A stretch of DNA of 64,000 nt from Saccharopolyspora hirsuta. GTDB taxonomy: Bacteria > Actinomycetota > Actinomycetes > Mycobacteriales > Pseudonocardiaceae. Within the stretch, counting starts at the first letter, position 1. Every line of letters starts with the position of its first letter. The translations under genes were made by a program, and so were the position numbers. The notes beneath the pieces are model-generated. The model did not search any database. It was not told the origin of the DNA and saw nothing but the letters and a program-made list of their open reading frames with translations. Location of the stretch: the NCBI RefSeq assembly GCF_008630535.1, contig NZ_VWPH01000013.1:124001-188000 (forward strand), written 5' to 3'. Positions 6,790 to 15,138 of this stretch are shown here, in pieces.

Positions 6790-9700
6790 TCACTCCGGTT
6801 TGACCAGCGGCGTCTGCAGCAGGACCGTCTTGCGGCGGGTGATGTACTGCGCCCGTCCTGTCGGGAGCTTCTTCGGCCGGACGTCGTGGAACACCGTGCC
6901 CTCCGACGGCGGGCAGGACAGCAGCACCGCCGGGGTGTTGACCTCCTGCATCCGGCGCAGCAGCGGGTCGAACGCCGCGCGGGACAGGCCGTTGGCGCTG
7001 CGGGAGACGATCACGTGCAGGCCGATCTCGTGGCCCTGCGCGAGGCATTCCAGCAGCGGGACGAACGGGTTGTCGCTGGAGTCGGTGCTGACCATGTCGT
7101 AGTCGTCGACCACGAGGAACAGCTCCGGGCCGGTCCACCAGTCGCGCTGGCCCAGCCGGGCCGGGCTGATCTCCGGGCCGGGCACGCGCTCCCGCATCGC
7201 CCGCGACGAACCCGCGACCGCGTCGCGCACGATGTCCTTGGAGACCGCGTAGCCGAGCCGGTACTCCTCCGGCACCGCGTCGAACAGCTCGCGGCGGAAG
7301 TCCACGAAGGTGATCCGCGCCTGCTCGGGCGTGTACTGGCGGGTGATCGCGCGGGCGATGTGCTGCAGCAGGTTCGTCTTGCCGGTCGCGTCATCGCCGG
7401 CGATGAGCAGGTGCGGGTGCTCGGTGAAGTCGTGCCACAGCGGTTCGACGTCCTCGCCGGACAGGCCCAGCGGCACCCGCAGCTGGCCGGTGGGGGCCGG
7501 GAGCTCGTCGGCGGCGAGCACGGTCGGCAGCATCTTCACCGGCGGGGCGGTCGGGCCGTGCCAGGCCGAGGCGATGGTGGCGATCAGCTCCTGGGTGCCC
7601 TCGGCGGTGCTGCCCTGGCCGTCCAGCCGCGGCAGCCCGGCCAGGAAGTGCGCCTGGTCCTCGGCCAGGCCGCGGCCCGGGATCTTCGGCACCGAAGCGG
7701 CCGCGCGCATGTTCACGGTGGACTCCACCGGGTCGCCCAGGCGCAGCTCGAACCGGGTGCCGAGCTGGTCGCGCACGCCGCTGGAGACCTCGCCCGCGCG
7801 CCCGGAGGCGATCATCAGGTGGACGCCGTAGTTCAGGCCGCGGGTGGCCAGCAGGGTGAACTGCGGGACCAGGTCCAGGAAGTCCTGGCGGATGGTGGTC
7901 CAGCCGTCCACCACCAGGAACACGTCGCCGTGCGGGTCGTCGGCGAACTCGCCCGCCGCGCGGCGGCGCCGGTAGGTGGCCATCGAGTCCACGCCCAGCT
8001 CGGCGAACCGCTGCTCGCGCTCCTCCAGCAGCGCGTTGACCTGGTTGATGGTGCGCATCATCCGCTCGGCGTCGAGGCGGCCGGTGACGCCGCCGACGTG
8101 CGGCAGCCCGGCCAGCGACGAGAGCAGCCCGCCGCCGAAGTCCAGGCCGTAGAACTGCACCTCGCGCGGGGTGTGGGTGAGCGCGAGGCCGGTGATCAGG
8201 GTGGCCAGCAGGGTGCTCTTGCCGCTCTGCGGACCGCCCGCGACGAGCACGTTGCCGCCCGCGCCGGACAGGTCGGCGACCAGCGGTTCGTGCCGCTGCT
8301 CGAAGGGCCGGTCGATCACCCCGACCTGCACCCGGAGCTCGCCCCGGTCGGCCACCGCGCTCAGCCCGCGCGCCTGGTCGATCTCCAGCGGCGGCAGCAT
8401 CTGCTCCAGCGTCGGCGGGACCTCCAGCGGCGGCAGCCACACCTGGTGCGCGGGCGGTCCGGAGTCGCGCAGGCGCCCGACCGCGACCTCCAGCAGCGAC
8501 TCGCCGGTTTCCTCCTGCGCCGCAACGGGTTCCTCCGCCACCGGCAGTTCGCGGCGCGGGACGTAGGAGGTGGTGTAGGGGACGATCTGGCGGGCCACCA
8601 CGGACTGCCGCCGCTCGCGGCGCGCGTGCCGGTAGGTGCCGGACACGTACGCGGCCTTGAACCGGGTCAGGGTGTCCACATCGGTCTTGAGGTAACCGGC
8701 GCCGGGCTGCGACGGCAGCTGGTGGGCGTCCGGCACGCCGAGCACGCCGCGGCTCTCCATCGCGGAGAAGGTCCGCAGGCCGATCCGGTAGGACAGGTGC
8801 GATTCGAGCTGGTGCATGCGGCCCTCGTCCAGCCGCTGGGAGGCCAGCAGCAGGTGCACCGAGAGGCTCCGGCCGAGCCGCCCGATCATGACGAACAGGT
8901 CCATGAAGTCGCGGTGCGCGGCCAGCAGTTCGCTGAACTCGTCGACCACCACGAACAGGGTCGGCAGCGGGTCCAGGTCGGCGCCCTCGGCGCGGGCCTT
9001 CTCGTACTCGGTGACGGAGCTGAAGTTCCCGGCCTTGCGCAGCAGCTCCTGGCGGCGGACCAGCTCGCCGTGCAGGGCGTCCTTCATCCGCTCGACCAGC
9101 GACGCCTCGTCGGCCAGGTTGGTGATGACCGCCGAGGTGTGCGGCAGCTCGTCCAGGCCGAGGAACGTCGCGCCGCCCTTGAAGTCGACCAGCACGAAGT
9201 TCAGCGTCTCCGAGGAGTGCGTCAGCGCCAGCGCGAGCACCAGGGTGCGCAGCAGCTCGGACTTGCCGGAGCCGGTGGCGCCGATGAGCATGCCGTGCGG
9301 CCCCTGCCCGCCCTGCGCGGACTCCTTGATGTCCAGCTCGATGGGCGTGCCGTCGCCGGTGACGCCGATCGGCACCCGCAGCCGGGAGCTGCCCGCGGCC
9401 CGCAGCGCCTGCAGCTTGGCCACGTCGAAGCTGTGCAGGTCGGTGATGTTGAGCAGGGTGGTCAGCTCGAAGTCGGTGGCCAGCGGCTCGGTGGTGTCGG
9501 TGGAGATGGCCAGCCGGTAGGGGGCGAGCAGCCGGGCCAGCGACTCGGCGCGGACCGGGCTGAGCGAGTCCGGTCGGCCGACCGGGGAGGTGGTCTCCTT
9601 GCCCGCCCGCCCGATCCGCACCAGCTCCGCGCGGTCGGGGGTGACGCGCATGAGCAGCGTGCGGGGGTCGGTCTGCCAGTCCAGCGAGTCGCCGAGGTCG

Positions 9701-10725
9701 ATCACCGTGGCGTTGCGGTAGCCGTTGGTGGCCATCCGGCTGCCGGGCGCGGGCTGCGCGCCGTCGAGCACCACCACGACGTACGGCTCGTCGCGGGTGG
9801 GCATCGCGTCGCGGTCGAAGAAGGGGCGTCCGGCCAGCTCCTCGCCGAGCAGCCCTTCCAGCTCACCGGGGGTTTCGGCGACCAGCCGGACCGGTCCGGC
9901 GCCGTCGGTCTCGGACGGGTGCAGGCAGTGCGGCAGCCACTTGGTCCACTGCCACCGGTCCAGCTCGCGGCCGAGGATCACGATGCGCAGGTCCTGCGGT
10001 GCGTGCAGCACCGCCAGCTGCGCGAGCATCGAGCGGACCATCGCGCGGGACGCTTCGAGGTCGCCGCGCAGCAGGATCCGCGCGTAGGCGCGCAGGTAGA
10101 GCGGGACCGGCTGGTCGGCGACCGTGGAGTAGGCGCGGATGAAGCGGCGCAGGGCGTGCGCGGACAGCGGTTCGAGGTCCTCGACCGGTTTGGTGTTGAG
10201 CTGCCCGATCCGGGTGCCGAGCTGCTGATCGCCGACGGCGATGCGGACCTCGCCGAAGTCCGCGTGCTCCGGGCGGACCTCCCACAACCGGGAGGTGCGC
10301 ACCAGGGACCAGACCGCCGCCGGGTCGGGGTGCCGCCAGGTCTGCGCCTTGCGCTGCGCCACCACCGTCTTGCGCACCTGGCGGCGGACCTGCGCGAGGT
10401 AGCGCAGGTAGTCGCGGCGGGCGCCGGTCATCTGGCGCTTGCGCTCGGCGGCGGCGCGCAGGAAGTTCGCGGCGAGCATGCCGAGCGCGGCGAGCACCAT
10501 CATGCCCATCGCGAAGTACATGATCGTGCCGCCGCCGCCCATGCCGGGGCGGAGGAAGATCATCACCATCGCCAGCGAGCTGAGCGCCATCGGCAGGTAG
10601 GTGATCATCCCGGACAGCCCGCTCTGCACCTCGGGCAGCTCCGGGGGCTCCTGGAGGGTCAGCTCGCCGGACGGCATCGGCGGCCCCGGTTGCCGTTCAG
10701 GACGGCGGAACAGCGTGACGCTCAC
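6790..10725 (-). CDS. eccC: EccC, type VII secretion FtsK/SpoIIIE ATPase
   Basis: The 1311-residue motor ATPase of the ESX inner-membrane complex, which powers and selects substrates. Two transmembrane helices lie near the N-terminus (MITYLPMALSSLAMVMIF and IMYFAMGMMVLAALGMLAANF). Three P-loop ATPase domains follow: GATGSGKS (Lys488), GGPQSGKST (Lys836) and GDDATGKTN (Lys1116). The third is degenerate at the first glycines, a common feature of EccC. D1 Walker B reads LFVVVDEF. The length matches fused EccCa-EccCb proteins. The GTG at 10725 is chosen because of AAGGGA eight bases upstream and because the product then begins VTLFRRPERQPGP, typical for the family. It is divergent from eccD and eccB. 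Confidence 0.95.
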   Translation of the reverse strand: MSVTLFRRPERQPGPPMPSGELTLQEPPELPEVQSGLSGMITYLPMALSSLAMVMIFLRPGMGGGGTIMYFAMGMMVLAALGMLAANFLRAAAERKRQMTGARRDYLRYLAQVRRQVRKTVVAQRKAQTWRHPDPAAVWSLVRTSRLWEVRPEHADFGEVRIAVGDQQLGTRIGQLNTKPVEDLEPLSAHALRRFIRAYSTVADQPVPLYLRAYARILLRGDLEASRAMVRSMLAQLAVLHAPQDLRIVILGRELDRWQWTKWLPHCLHPSETDGAGPVRLVAETPGELEGLLGEELAGRPFFDRDAMPTRDEPYVVVVLDGAQPAPGSRMATNGYRNATVIDLGDSLDWQTDPRTLLMRVTPDRAELVRIGRAGKETTSPVGRPDSLSPVRAESLARLLAPYRLAISTDTTEPLATDFELTTLLNITDLHSFDVAKLQALRAAGSSRLRVPIGVTGDGTPIELDIKESAQGGQGPHGMLIGATGSGKSELLRTLVLALALTHSSETLNFVLVDFKGGATFLGLDELPHTSAVITNLADEASLVERMKDALHGELVRRQELLRKAGNFSSVTEYEKARAEGADLDPLPTLFVVVDEFSELLAAHRDFMDLFVMIGRLGRSLSVHLLLASQRLDEGRMHQLESHLSYRIGLRTFSAMESRGVLGVPDAHQLPSQPGAGYLKTDVDTLTRFKAAYVSGTYRHARRERRQSVVARQIVPYTTSYVPRRELPVAEEPVAAQEETGESLLEVAVGRLRDSGPPAHQVWLPPLEVPPTLEQMLPPLEIDQARGLSAVADRGELRVQVGVIDRPFEQRHEPLVADLSGAGGNVLVAGGPQSGKSTLLATLITGLALTHTPREVQFYGLDFGGGLLSSLAGLPHVGGVTGRLDAERMMRTINQVNALLEEREQRFAELGVDSMATYRRRRAAGEFADDPHGDVFLVVDGWTTIRQDFLDLVPQFTLLATRGLNYGVHLMIASGRAGEVSSGVRDQLGTRFELRLGDPVESTVNMRAAASVPKIPGRGLAEDQAHFLAGLPRLDGQGSTAEGTQELIATIASAWHGPTAPPVKMLPTVLAADELPAPTGQLRVPLGLSGEDVEPLWHDFTEHPHLLIAGDDATGKTNLLQHIARAITRQYTPEQARITFVDFRRELFDAVPEEYRLGYAVSKDIVRDAVAGSSRAMRERVPGPEISPARLGQRDWWTGPELFLVVDDYDMVSTDSSDNPFVPLLECLAQGHEIGLHVIVSRSANGLSRAAFDPLLRRMQEVNTPAVLLSCPPSEGTVFHDVRPKKLPTGRAQYITRRKTVLLQTPLVKPE

Positions 10726-11000
10726 GCGGATTCCCTTCCCGCTCGGGAAATTCACGACCAGCGCAGAATTCCACTGAGGACCGGTGATTTTCAGGTCACG
10801 TAAATCGGCGACAGCGCGATTACCGGAATCCGCCCTAGGGTTCTCACCAGGACGGCGGGCGAGAACCCGCCCCCTCGGTCTCGAGAGCGAACTGTCCCCC
10901 GACGATCGAGACCGCATTTCCAGCGTCGGGCACCGAATCACGGGTCCGGTGCCCGACGCTCCTTCACCGAATCCTCGCGGGAAAAGGAGCGTGAACGGGC

Positions 11001-12383
11001 GTGAGCACCAGCGCAGTCGCGGGTCTGTGCCGCCTGTCCATCCGGGCGCCGGACCGGAACTTCGACCTCGCGGTGCCGACCGACGTGCCGCTGATCGACC
11101 TGATGCCCACGATCGTCAGCTACGCGGGGAGCCAGGTCGAGGAGGCCGGTCTCGAGCACGGCGGCTGGGTGCTGCAGGACGTGGGCGGCGAGCCGCTCGA
11201 CGAGGAGGAGACGCCGGAGGCGCTCGGCCTGCACGACGGGCAGACGCTCTACCTGCGCTCGCGGCAGGAAGCCATGCCCGCGGTGCACTTCGACGACCTG
11301 GTGGACGGCGTCGCGAAGGGCATGCAGGAGCGCCCGGGGGCCTGGAAGCCCGCGGCCACCAAGCGGCTCCTGCACGCGTCGGTGCTGGTCGCGGCCGGGA
11401 TCATCTGGCTGGGGCTGCTCTTCCCGGGCTCGGGTTCCGGCGAATGGCTGGTCCGCTCGCTCGCCGCGGGTGTCGTGGCGTTGCTGCTGCTGGCGGCGTC
11501 GGGCTCGGCGTCGCGCGCGGTCGGGGACGCCTTCGCCGGAACCGTCTTCGGGCTCGCCGCGGTGCCCTTCTTCGCGCTGGCCGGGTTCCTCGCGCCCGGG
11601 CCGGGGGCGACCGGGATGGCGGTCCTGCTCGCCGCCTCGGCGACCGCGGCCGGTGGTGCGGTGCTGGCCCTGGCGGCGTCCGGGACGCACCCGCACGCCT
11701 TCCTCGGGGTGCTGGTGGTGTGCGTCTTCGGCGTGCTGACCGCGCTGTTGACGCTGCTCACGAGCACGCTGGCGGAGGCGGTGTCGGCCACGGCGGTGAT
11801 CGCGGTGCTGTTCGGCGCGTTCGTGCCCGGCCTGTCGTTCCGGGTGGCGGGGTTGAAGATGCCGCCGCTGCCGACGAACTCCGAGCAGCTGCAGGAGGGC
11901 ATCGACCCGCACCCGAGCCGGAACGTGCTGGACCGCACCGTGATCGCGGACAAGTACATGACGTCGCTGTTCCTGGCGGTCGGTGCGGTGTGCGCGGTGG
12001 CGGTCGCCGGGCTGCTCACCGAACCGGACTGGGCGACCTACGCGATGGCCGGGGTGCTGAGCGCGATCATGCTGCTGCACGGGCGCGACGTGGGCGGCAT
12101 CTGGCACCGGCTCTCGGTGGTGCTCCCCGGCGTGCTCGGTTGCACGATGCTGCTGCTGGCGCTGTCCGCGCAGGACCTGTTCGGGCGTCTGCTGCTGTTC
12201 GTCGGCGTGGCCCTGGTCGGCACGGCGCTGATGGTGGCGGGCTGGACGGTCCCGGGCAACCGGCTGGTCCCGTACTGGGGACGCGCCGCCGACATCCTGC
12301 ACGTCGTGCTCGCGGTGAGCCTCATCCCGCTGATGCTGACGGTGCTGGGCGTCTTCGGCTGGATCCGGGCCTTCAACGGCTGA
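11001..12383 (+). CDS. eccD: EccD, ESX integral membrane channel component
   Basis: A 460-residue protein with a ubiquitin-like YukD domain at residues 1-90 (CRLSIRAPDRNFDLAVPTDVPLIDLMPTIV, then GQTLYLRSR) and about eleven hydrophobic helices from residue 130 to the end. This is the standard EccD layout, and EccD dimers line the ESX membrane complex. The start is a GTG with AAGGAG 11 bases before it. It is followed by a degenerate palindromic repeat and then eccB on the same strand. eccE and mycP are not present in the window. Confidence 0.93.
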   Translation: MSTSAVAGLCRLSIRAPDRNFDLAVPTDVPLIDLMPTIVSYAGSQVEEAGLEHGGWVLQDVGGEPLDEEETPEALGLHDGQTLYLRSRQEAMPAVHFDDLVDGVAKGMQERPGAWKPAATKRLLHASVLVAAGIIWLGLLFPGSGSGEWLVRSLAAGVVALLLLAASGSASRAVGDAFAGTVFGLAAVPFFALAGFLAPGPGATGMAVLLAASATAAGGAVLALAASGTHPHAFLGVLVVCVFGVLTALLTLLTSTLAEAVSATAVIAVLFGAFVPGLSFRVAGLKMPPLPTNSEQLQEGIDPHPSRNVLDRTVIADKYMTSLFLAVGAVCAVAVAGLLTEPDWATYAMAGVLSAIMLLHGRDVGGIWHRLSVVLPGVLGCTMLLLALSAQDLFGRLLLFVGVALVGTALMVAGWTVPGNRLVPYWGRAADILHVVLAVSLIPLMLTVLGVFGWIRAFNG

Positions 12384-12399
12384 CCGGCTGGTCAGGGCT

Positions 12400-12441
12400 C
12401 GTGAGCGCTTTCCGGTGCTATAGCCCCACAACGTGCTCACG
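12400..12441. repeat. palindromic repeat P3 (degenerate CGTGAGTGCTTT family)
   Basis: CGTGAGCGC ... GTGCTCACG arms with one mismatch around a centre containing GCTATAGC, lying between eccD and eccB. It is related to P1 and P2 but the inner stem has decayed. It could weaken read-through from eccD into eccB. Confidence 0.6.
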
Positions 12442-12488
12442 GGCGATCAGCTGCCGAAACAACGAGACTTTCGTAAGGGCGTGGGAGT

Positions 12489-13919
12489 GTGCAGTCGCGG
12501 CGGGACCAGGTTCAGGCGCACGTGTTCGTCATGGGGCGGCTCAGCGCCGGGATGCTGCGGGCCGATCCGGACATCTCCGACACGCCGCAGCGGCGGACCT
12601 CGCGCGGCGTCGTCATCGGGGTGATCATCTCGATCCTGATCGGGCTCGGGACCTTCCTGTTCGGGTTGATCAAGCCAGGTGGGGCGACGGCGTGGCAGGT
12701 GCCGGGCGCAGTGGTCGTGGAGAAGGAGTCCGGGGCGCGCTGGTTGTACCTCAACGGCGAGCTGCACCCGGTGCTCAACCAGGCGTCCGCGCGGCTGGTC
12801 GCGGGCGCGGACATGACGGTGCACACGGTGTCGGCGAACTCGCTGGTGGGCACGCCGCGCGGCGCGACCATCGGGATCCCCGGGGCACCGGACGGGCTGC
12901 CGTCACCGGGTGCGCTGAGCAGCGATCCGTGGCTGTCCTGCGCCGCCCCGGTCGGCGGCGGGCGGGACTTCACCGCGCTGATCGGCGAAGCCGACGGCAC
13001 CGGGCTGACCGAGGACGAGGGTGCGCTGGTCGCCGGCCCGGACGGCGCGGTGTTCCTGGTGTGGTTCGGGCACAAGCTGCGGATGGACGTCCAATCCGCC
13101 GGGCCCGCCGCGCTCGGCTACAGCACCGCCGACCCGATCAAGGTGCCCGCCGGATTCCTCAACGCGCTGCCCACCGGCCCGGACCTGGTCGCCCCCGAGG
13201 TGCCCGGCCGGGGCACCCCAGGGCCGCAGCTGGCCGGTGCGCCGAGCGTGGTCGGACAGCTGTTCCGCGACGCCGCGGGCAAGCCGTACCTGCTGGCCGA
13301 GTCCGGCCTGGTGCCGCTCACCGACACCCTGTACAAGCTGATCAGCGGCGACCCGCGGACCCAGGCCACCGCCTACGGCGGGCAGCCGGTGGAACCGCGC
13401 CGGATCGGCGCGGGGGACCTCACCGCGCACTCCGCCCCGCCGGAGGCGAAGGACCAGCTGACCCGCGGCGGCGCGTTCCCGGAGACCCCACCGCAGCTGG
13501 TCGCGGACGACGACGAGCAAGCGCTGTGCGTGTCCACCACACCAGAACCGGTGACGACCACGGTGTCCATGGTGGACCGGAGCATTGTGGACGCCGCGCG
13601 GCCGGTGCTGCCGCAACCGGGGGTCGCGCTGTCCTGCTCGCGGCCGGACCGGGTCGGCGTGGAACCGGGAACCGGCGCGCTGGTCGCGGTGAAGCCCAGC
13701 GGCGACACCCCGTCGCCAACGCTGTACCTGGTCGCGGACAACGGCGTGAAGTACCCGGTGCCGTCCGCGGAGGTGGCCGCCGCCCTCGGCTACGCGACAC
13801 CCCCGGTGCAGCTGCCCGCACTGCTGGTGGACCAGCTCGCCACCGGCCCGGCGCTGGACCCGGCAGCGGCCGGACGCCCGGTCACCGAGCTCCCACCGGT
13901 GACCCCGCCGCAGTGCTGA
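12489..13919 (+). CDS. eccB: EccB, ESX membrane component
   Basis: A 476-residue EccB: a short cytosolic N-terminus MQSRRDQVQAHVFVMGRL (the QVQAYxFxxxRL pattern of the family), one transmembrane helix (VVIGVIISILIGLGTFLFGLI, about residues 41-61) and a large extracytoplasmic domain with the repeat-type folds and conserved Cys residues of EccB. Start is a GTG at 12489. EccB caps the periplasmic face of the ESX complex. The ESX-type small proteins begin 94 bp downstream. Confidence 0.95.
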   Translation: MQSRRDQVQAHVFVMGRLSAGMLRADPDISDTPQRRTSRGVVIGVIISILIGLGTFLFGLIKPGGATAWQVPGAVVVEKESGARWLYLNGELHPVLNQASARLVAGADMTVHTVSANSLVGTPRGATIGIPGAPDGLPSPGALSSDPWLSCAAPVGGGRDFTALIGEADGTGLTEDEGALVAGPDGAVFLVWFGHKLRMDVQSAGPAALGYSTADPIKVPAGFLNALPTGPDLVAPEVPGRGTPGPQLAGAPSVVGQLFRDAAGKPYLLAESGLVPLTDTLYKLISGDPRTQATAYGGQPVEPRRIGAGDLTAHSAPPEAKDQLTRGGAFPETPPQLVADDDEQALCVSTTPEPVTTTVSMVDRSIVDAARPVLPQPGVALSCSRPDRVGVEPGTGALVAVKPSGDTPSPTLYLVADNGVKYPVPSAEVAAALGYATPPVQLPALLVDQLATGPALDPAAAGRPVTELPPVTPPQC

Positions 13920-14012
13920 AACCCATTGCCGCGTCCCTGTTCTGGGATGTGGCCCCGCACCCGCCGCGGTCCTAGTTTCTGCGGTGGGCGCCAAGCAGAT
14001 CGAGGAGGACGG

Positions 14013-14366
14013 ATGGTAGCGACCAATCACATCGAAGCGAATTCGGCGGCGATCAAGAGGGGAATCAGCGACCTCGAAGGTCACGTCGAAGCGATGACGT
14101 CGAACGAGGCGAAGATCCGGGACCTCGCCGGTGTCCTGGGCCCGGTGTACGTCTCGGAAGCCGGGCGCCGCGTCGTTCAGCTGATCAACGACTGGCTGGA
14201 GATCTACGACAAGAAGGTCAAGACCGAGTTCCTCGCCGTGATGGACGCGCTGGGCAAGGCGGACCAGTCGTTCCTCCGGATCGACGACGACAACGTGCAG
14301 GCGGCCAACGCCTACCACAGCGCCTTCTACAACGAGCTCGCCAACCACGGCCCGCAGGCCAACTGA
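14013..14366 (+). CDS. WXG100-like ESX protein
   Basis: A 117-residue, almost all-helical protein starting MVATNHIEANSAAIKRGISDLE. GAGGAGG lies just upstream of the ATG. Two long amphipathic helices are separated by GPVYVSEAGRR, the position of the WxG turn in ESAT-6-like proteins, but no W-x-G is present; a Trp lies further on (NDWLEIY). Length and context (first gene after eccB, followed by a similar small protein) fit a secreted ESX partner. The exact family is not assigned. Confidence 0.75.
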   Translation: MVATNHIEANSAAIKRGISDLEGHVEAMTSNEAKIRDLAGVLGPVYVSEAGRRVVQLINDWLEIYDKKVKTEFLAVMDALGKADQSFLRIDDDNVQAANAYHSAFYNELANHGPQAN

Positions 14367-14392
14367 CCACCGACTGAACGGAGGAACCACCC

Positions 14393-14698
14393 ATGCCTGA
14401 GCGCCTCGAAGGGCTGCTGCAGACCCAGCCGGACGCGGTCGACGACGTCGCGATGCGCATCGTCGGCCTGGCCCAGAACATGCGCAAGCAGATGGATGAA
14501 CTGGAGATCCGCCTCCGCAACCTGAGCAACAACGCGGGCGGTCAGTACGCGGAGTCCTGGGAGCAGACCCAGCGCCGCATCAACCGCTTGCAGGATTCGA
14601 TGGACGCGAAGATGGGCGAGGCCGGTCAGCTGATCGGGCAGATGAGCGGCAACAACCGGCGCACCGACAACGAAACCGCGCTGGAGTTCAAGAAGTGA
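14393..14698 (+). CDS. WXG100/ESAT-6-like small protein
   Basis: A 101-residue helical hairpin protein with GGAGG upstream of the ATG. The helix-turn-helix centre reads NLSNNAGGQYAESWEQTQRR, a loosened form of the WxG turn with the Trp after it. Such proteins are exported by ESX systems as heterodimers, and the gene at 14013 is the likely partner. The C-terminus is basic and charged (DNETALEFKK) and no YxxxD/E export signal is obvious. Confidence 0.75.
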   Translation: MPERLEGLLQTQPDAVDDVAMRIVGLAQNMRKQMDELEIRLRNLSNNAGGQYAESWEQTQRRINRLQDSMDAKMGEAGQLIGQMSGNNRRTDNETALEFKK

Positions 14699-14736
14699 AC
14701 GCCGTGCGTCGGGGCGAGTGGTGAGGCCGGTACCCG

Positions 14737-15081
14737 ATGGGTCAGAGCAACGGTGAGATCAAGTACGACGAGGCCGAGAACACCCGGGTGCAGGGCCACG
14801 TGAACCGGGTCGCGTCCGAGCTGGCCAGCAACCAGCACCTGCAGGACCTGTCGCTGCACGGCAACCGGTTCCTCCCCGGGTCGGCCCAGGCCGCGGTGAA
14901 CCTCAAGAACGCGGTGCAGAACCTCATGACGAAGGCGTTCGAGGAGGTCCGGAAGATCACCAGCACGACGCTGCCGGACATCGGCGACGGGCTGGACCGG
15001 ACGAAGCAGAAGTTCCAGCAGAACGAGCAGAACAACAGCGATCAGGTCACGTCCCACCAGCAGAACCTGGACCAGCGCTGA
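14737..15081 (+). CDS. ESX-locus helical protein of unknown function
   Basis: A 114-residue protein, Gln/Asn-rich and predicted mostly helical (coiled-coil-like C-terminal half DRTKQKFQQNEQNNSDQ). It has no signal peptide or membrane segment. It lies 38 bp after the WXG100-like gene in the same transcription direction. It may be a secreted helical partner of the next gene or a chaperone. The family is not recognised. Confidence 0.7.
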   Translation: MGQSNGEIKYDEAENTRVQGHVNRVASELASNQHLQDLSLHGNRFLPGSAQAAVNLKNAVQNLMTKAFEEVRKITSTTLPDIGDGLDRTKQKFQQNEQNNSDQVTSHQQNLDQR

Positions 15082-15138
15082 ACGACGGGTCGTCGCGGTC
15101 GGCGGCCGGAATCCTCGACCGCGGAAGGGGTTGAAGTC

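Noticed and set aside
6598-10803. A 1401-codon open frame on the plus strand opposite eccC
   Set aside because: It is the GC-driven antisense shadow of eccC: Arg/Gly/Ala/Val-rich with no domain, whereas the minus strand encodes clear ATPase motifs.
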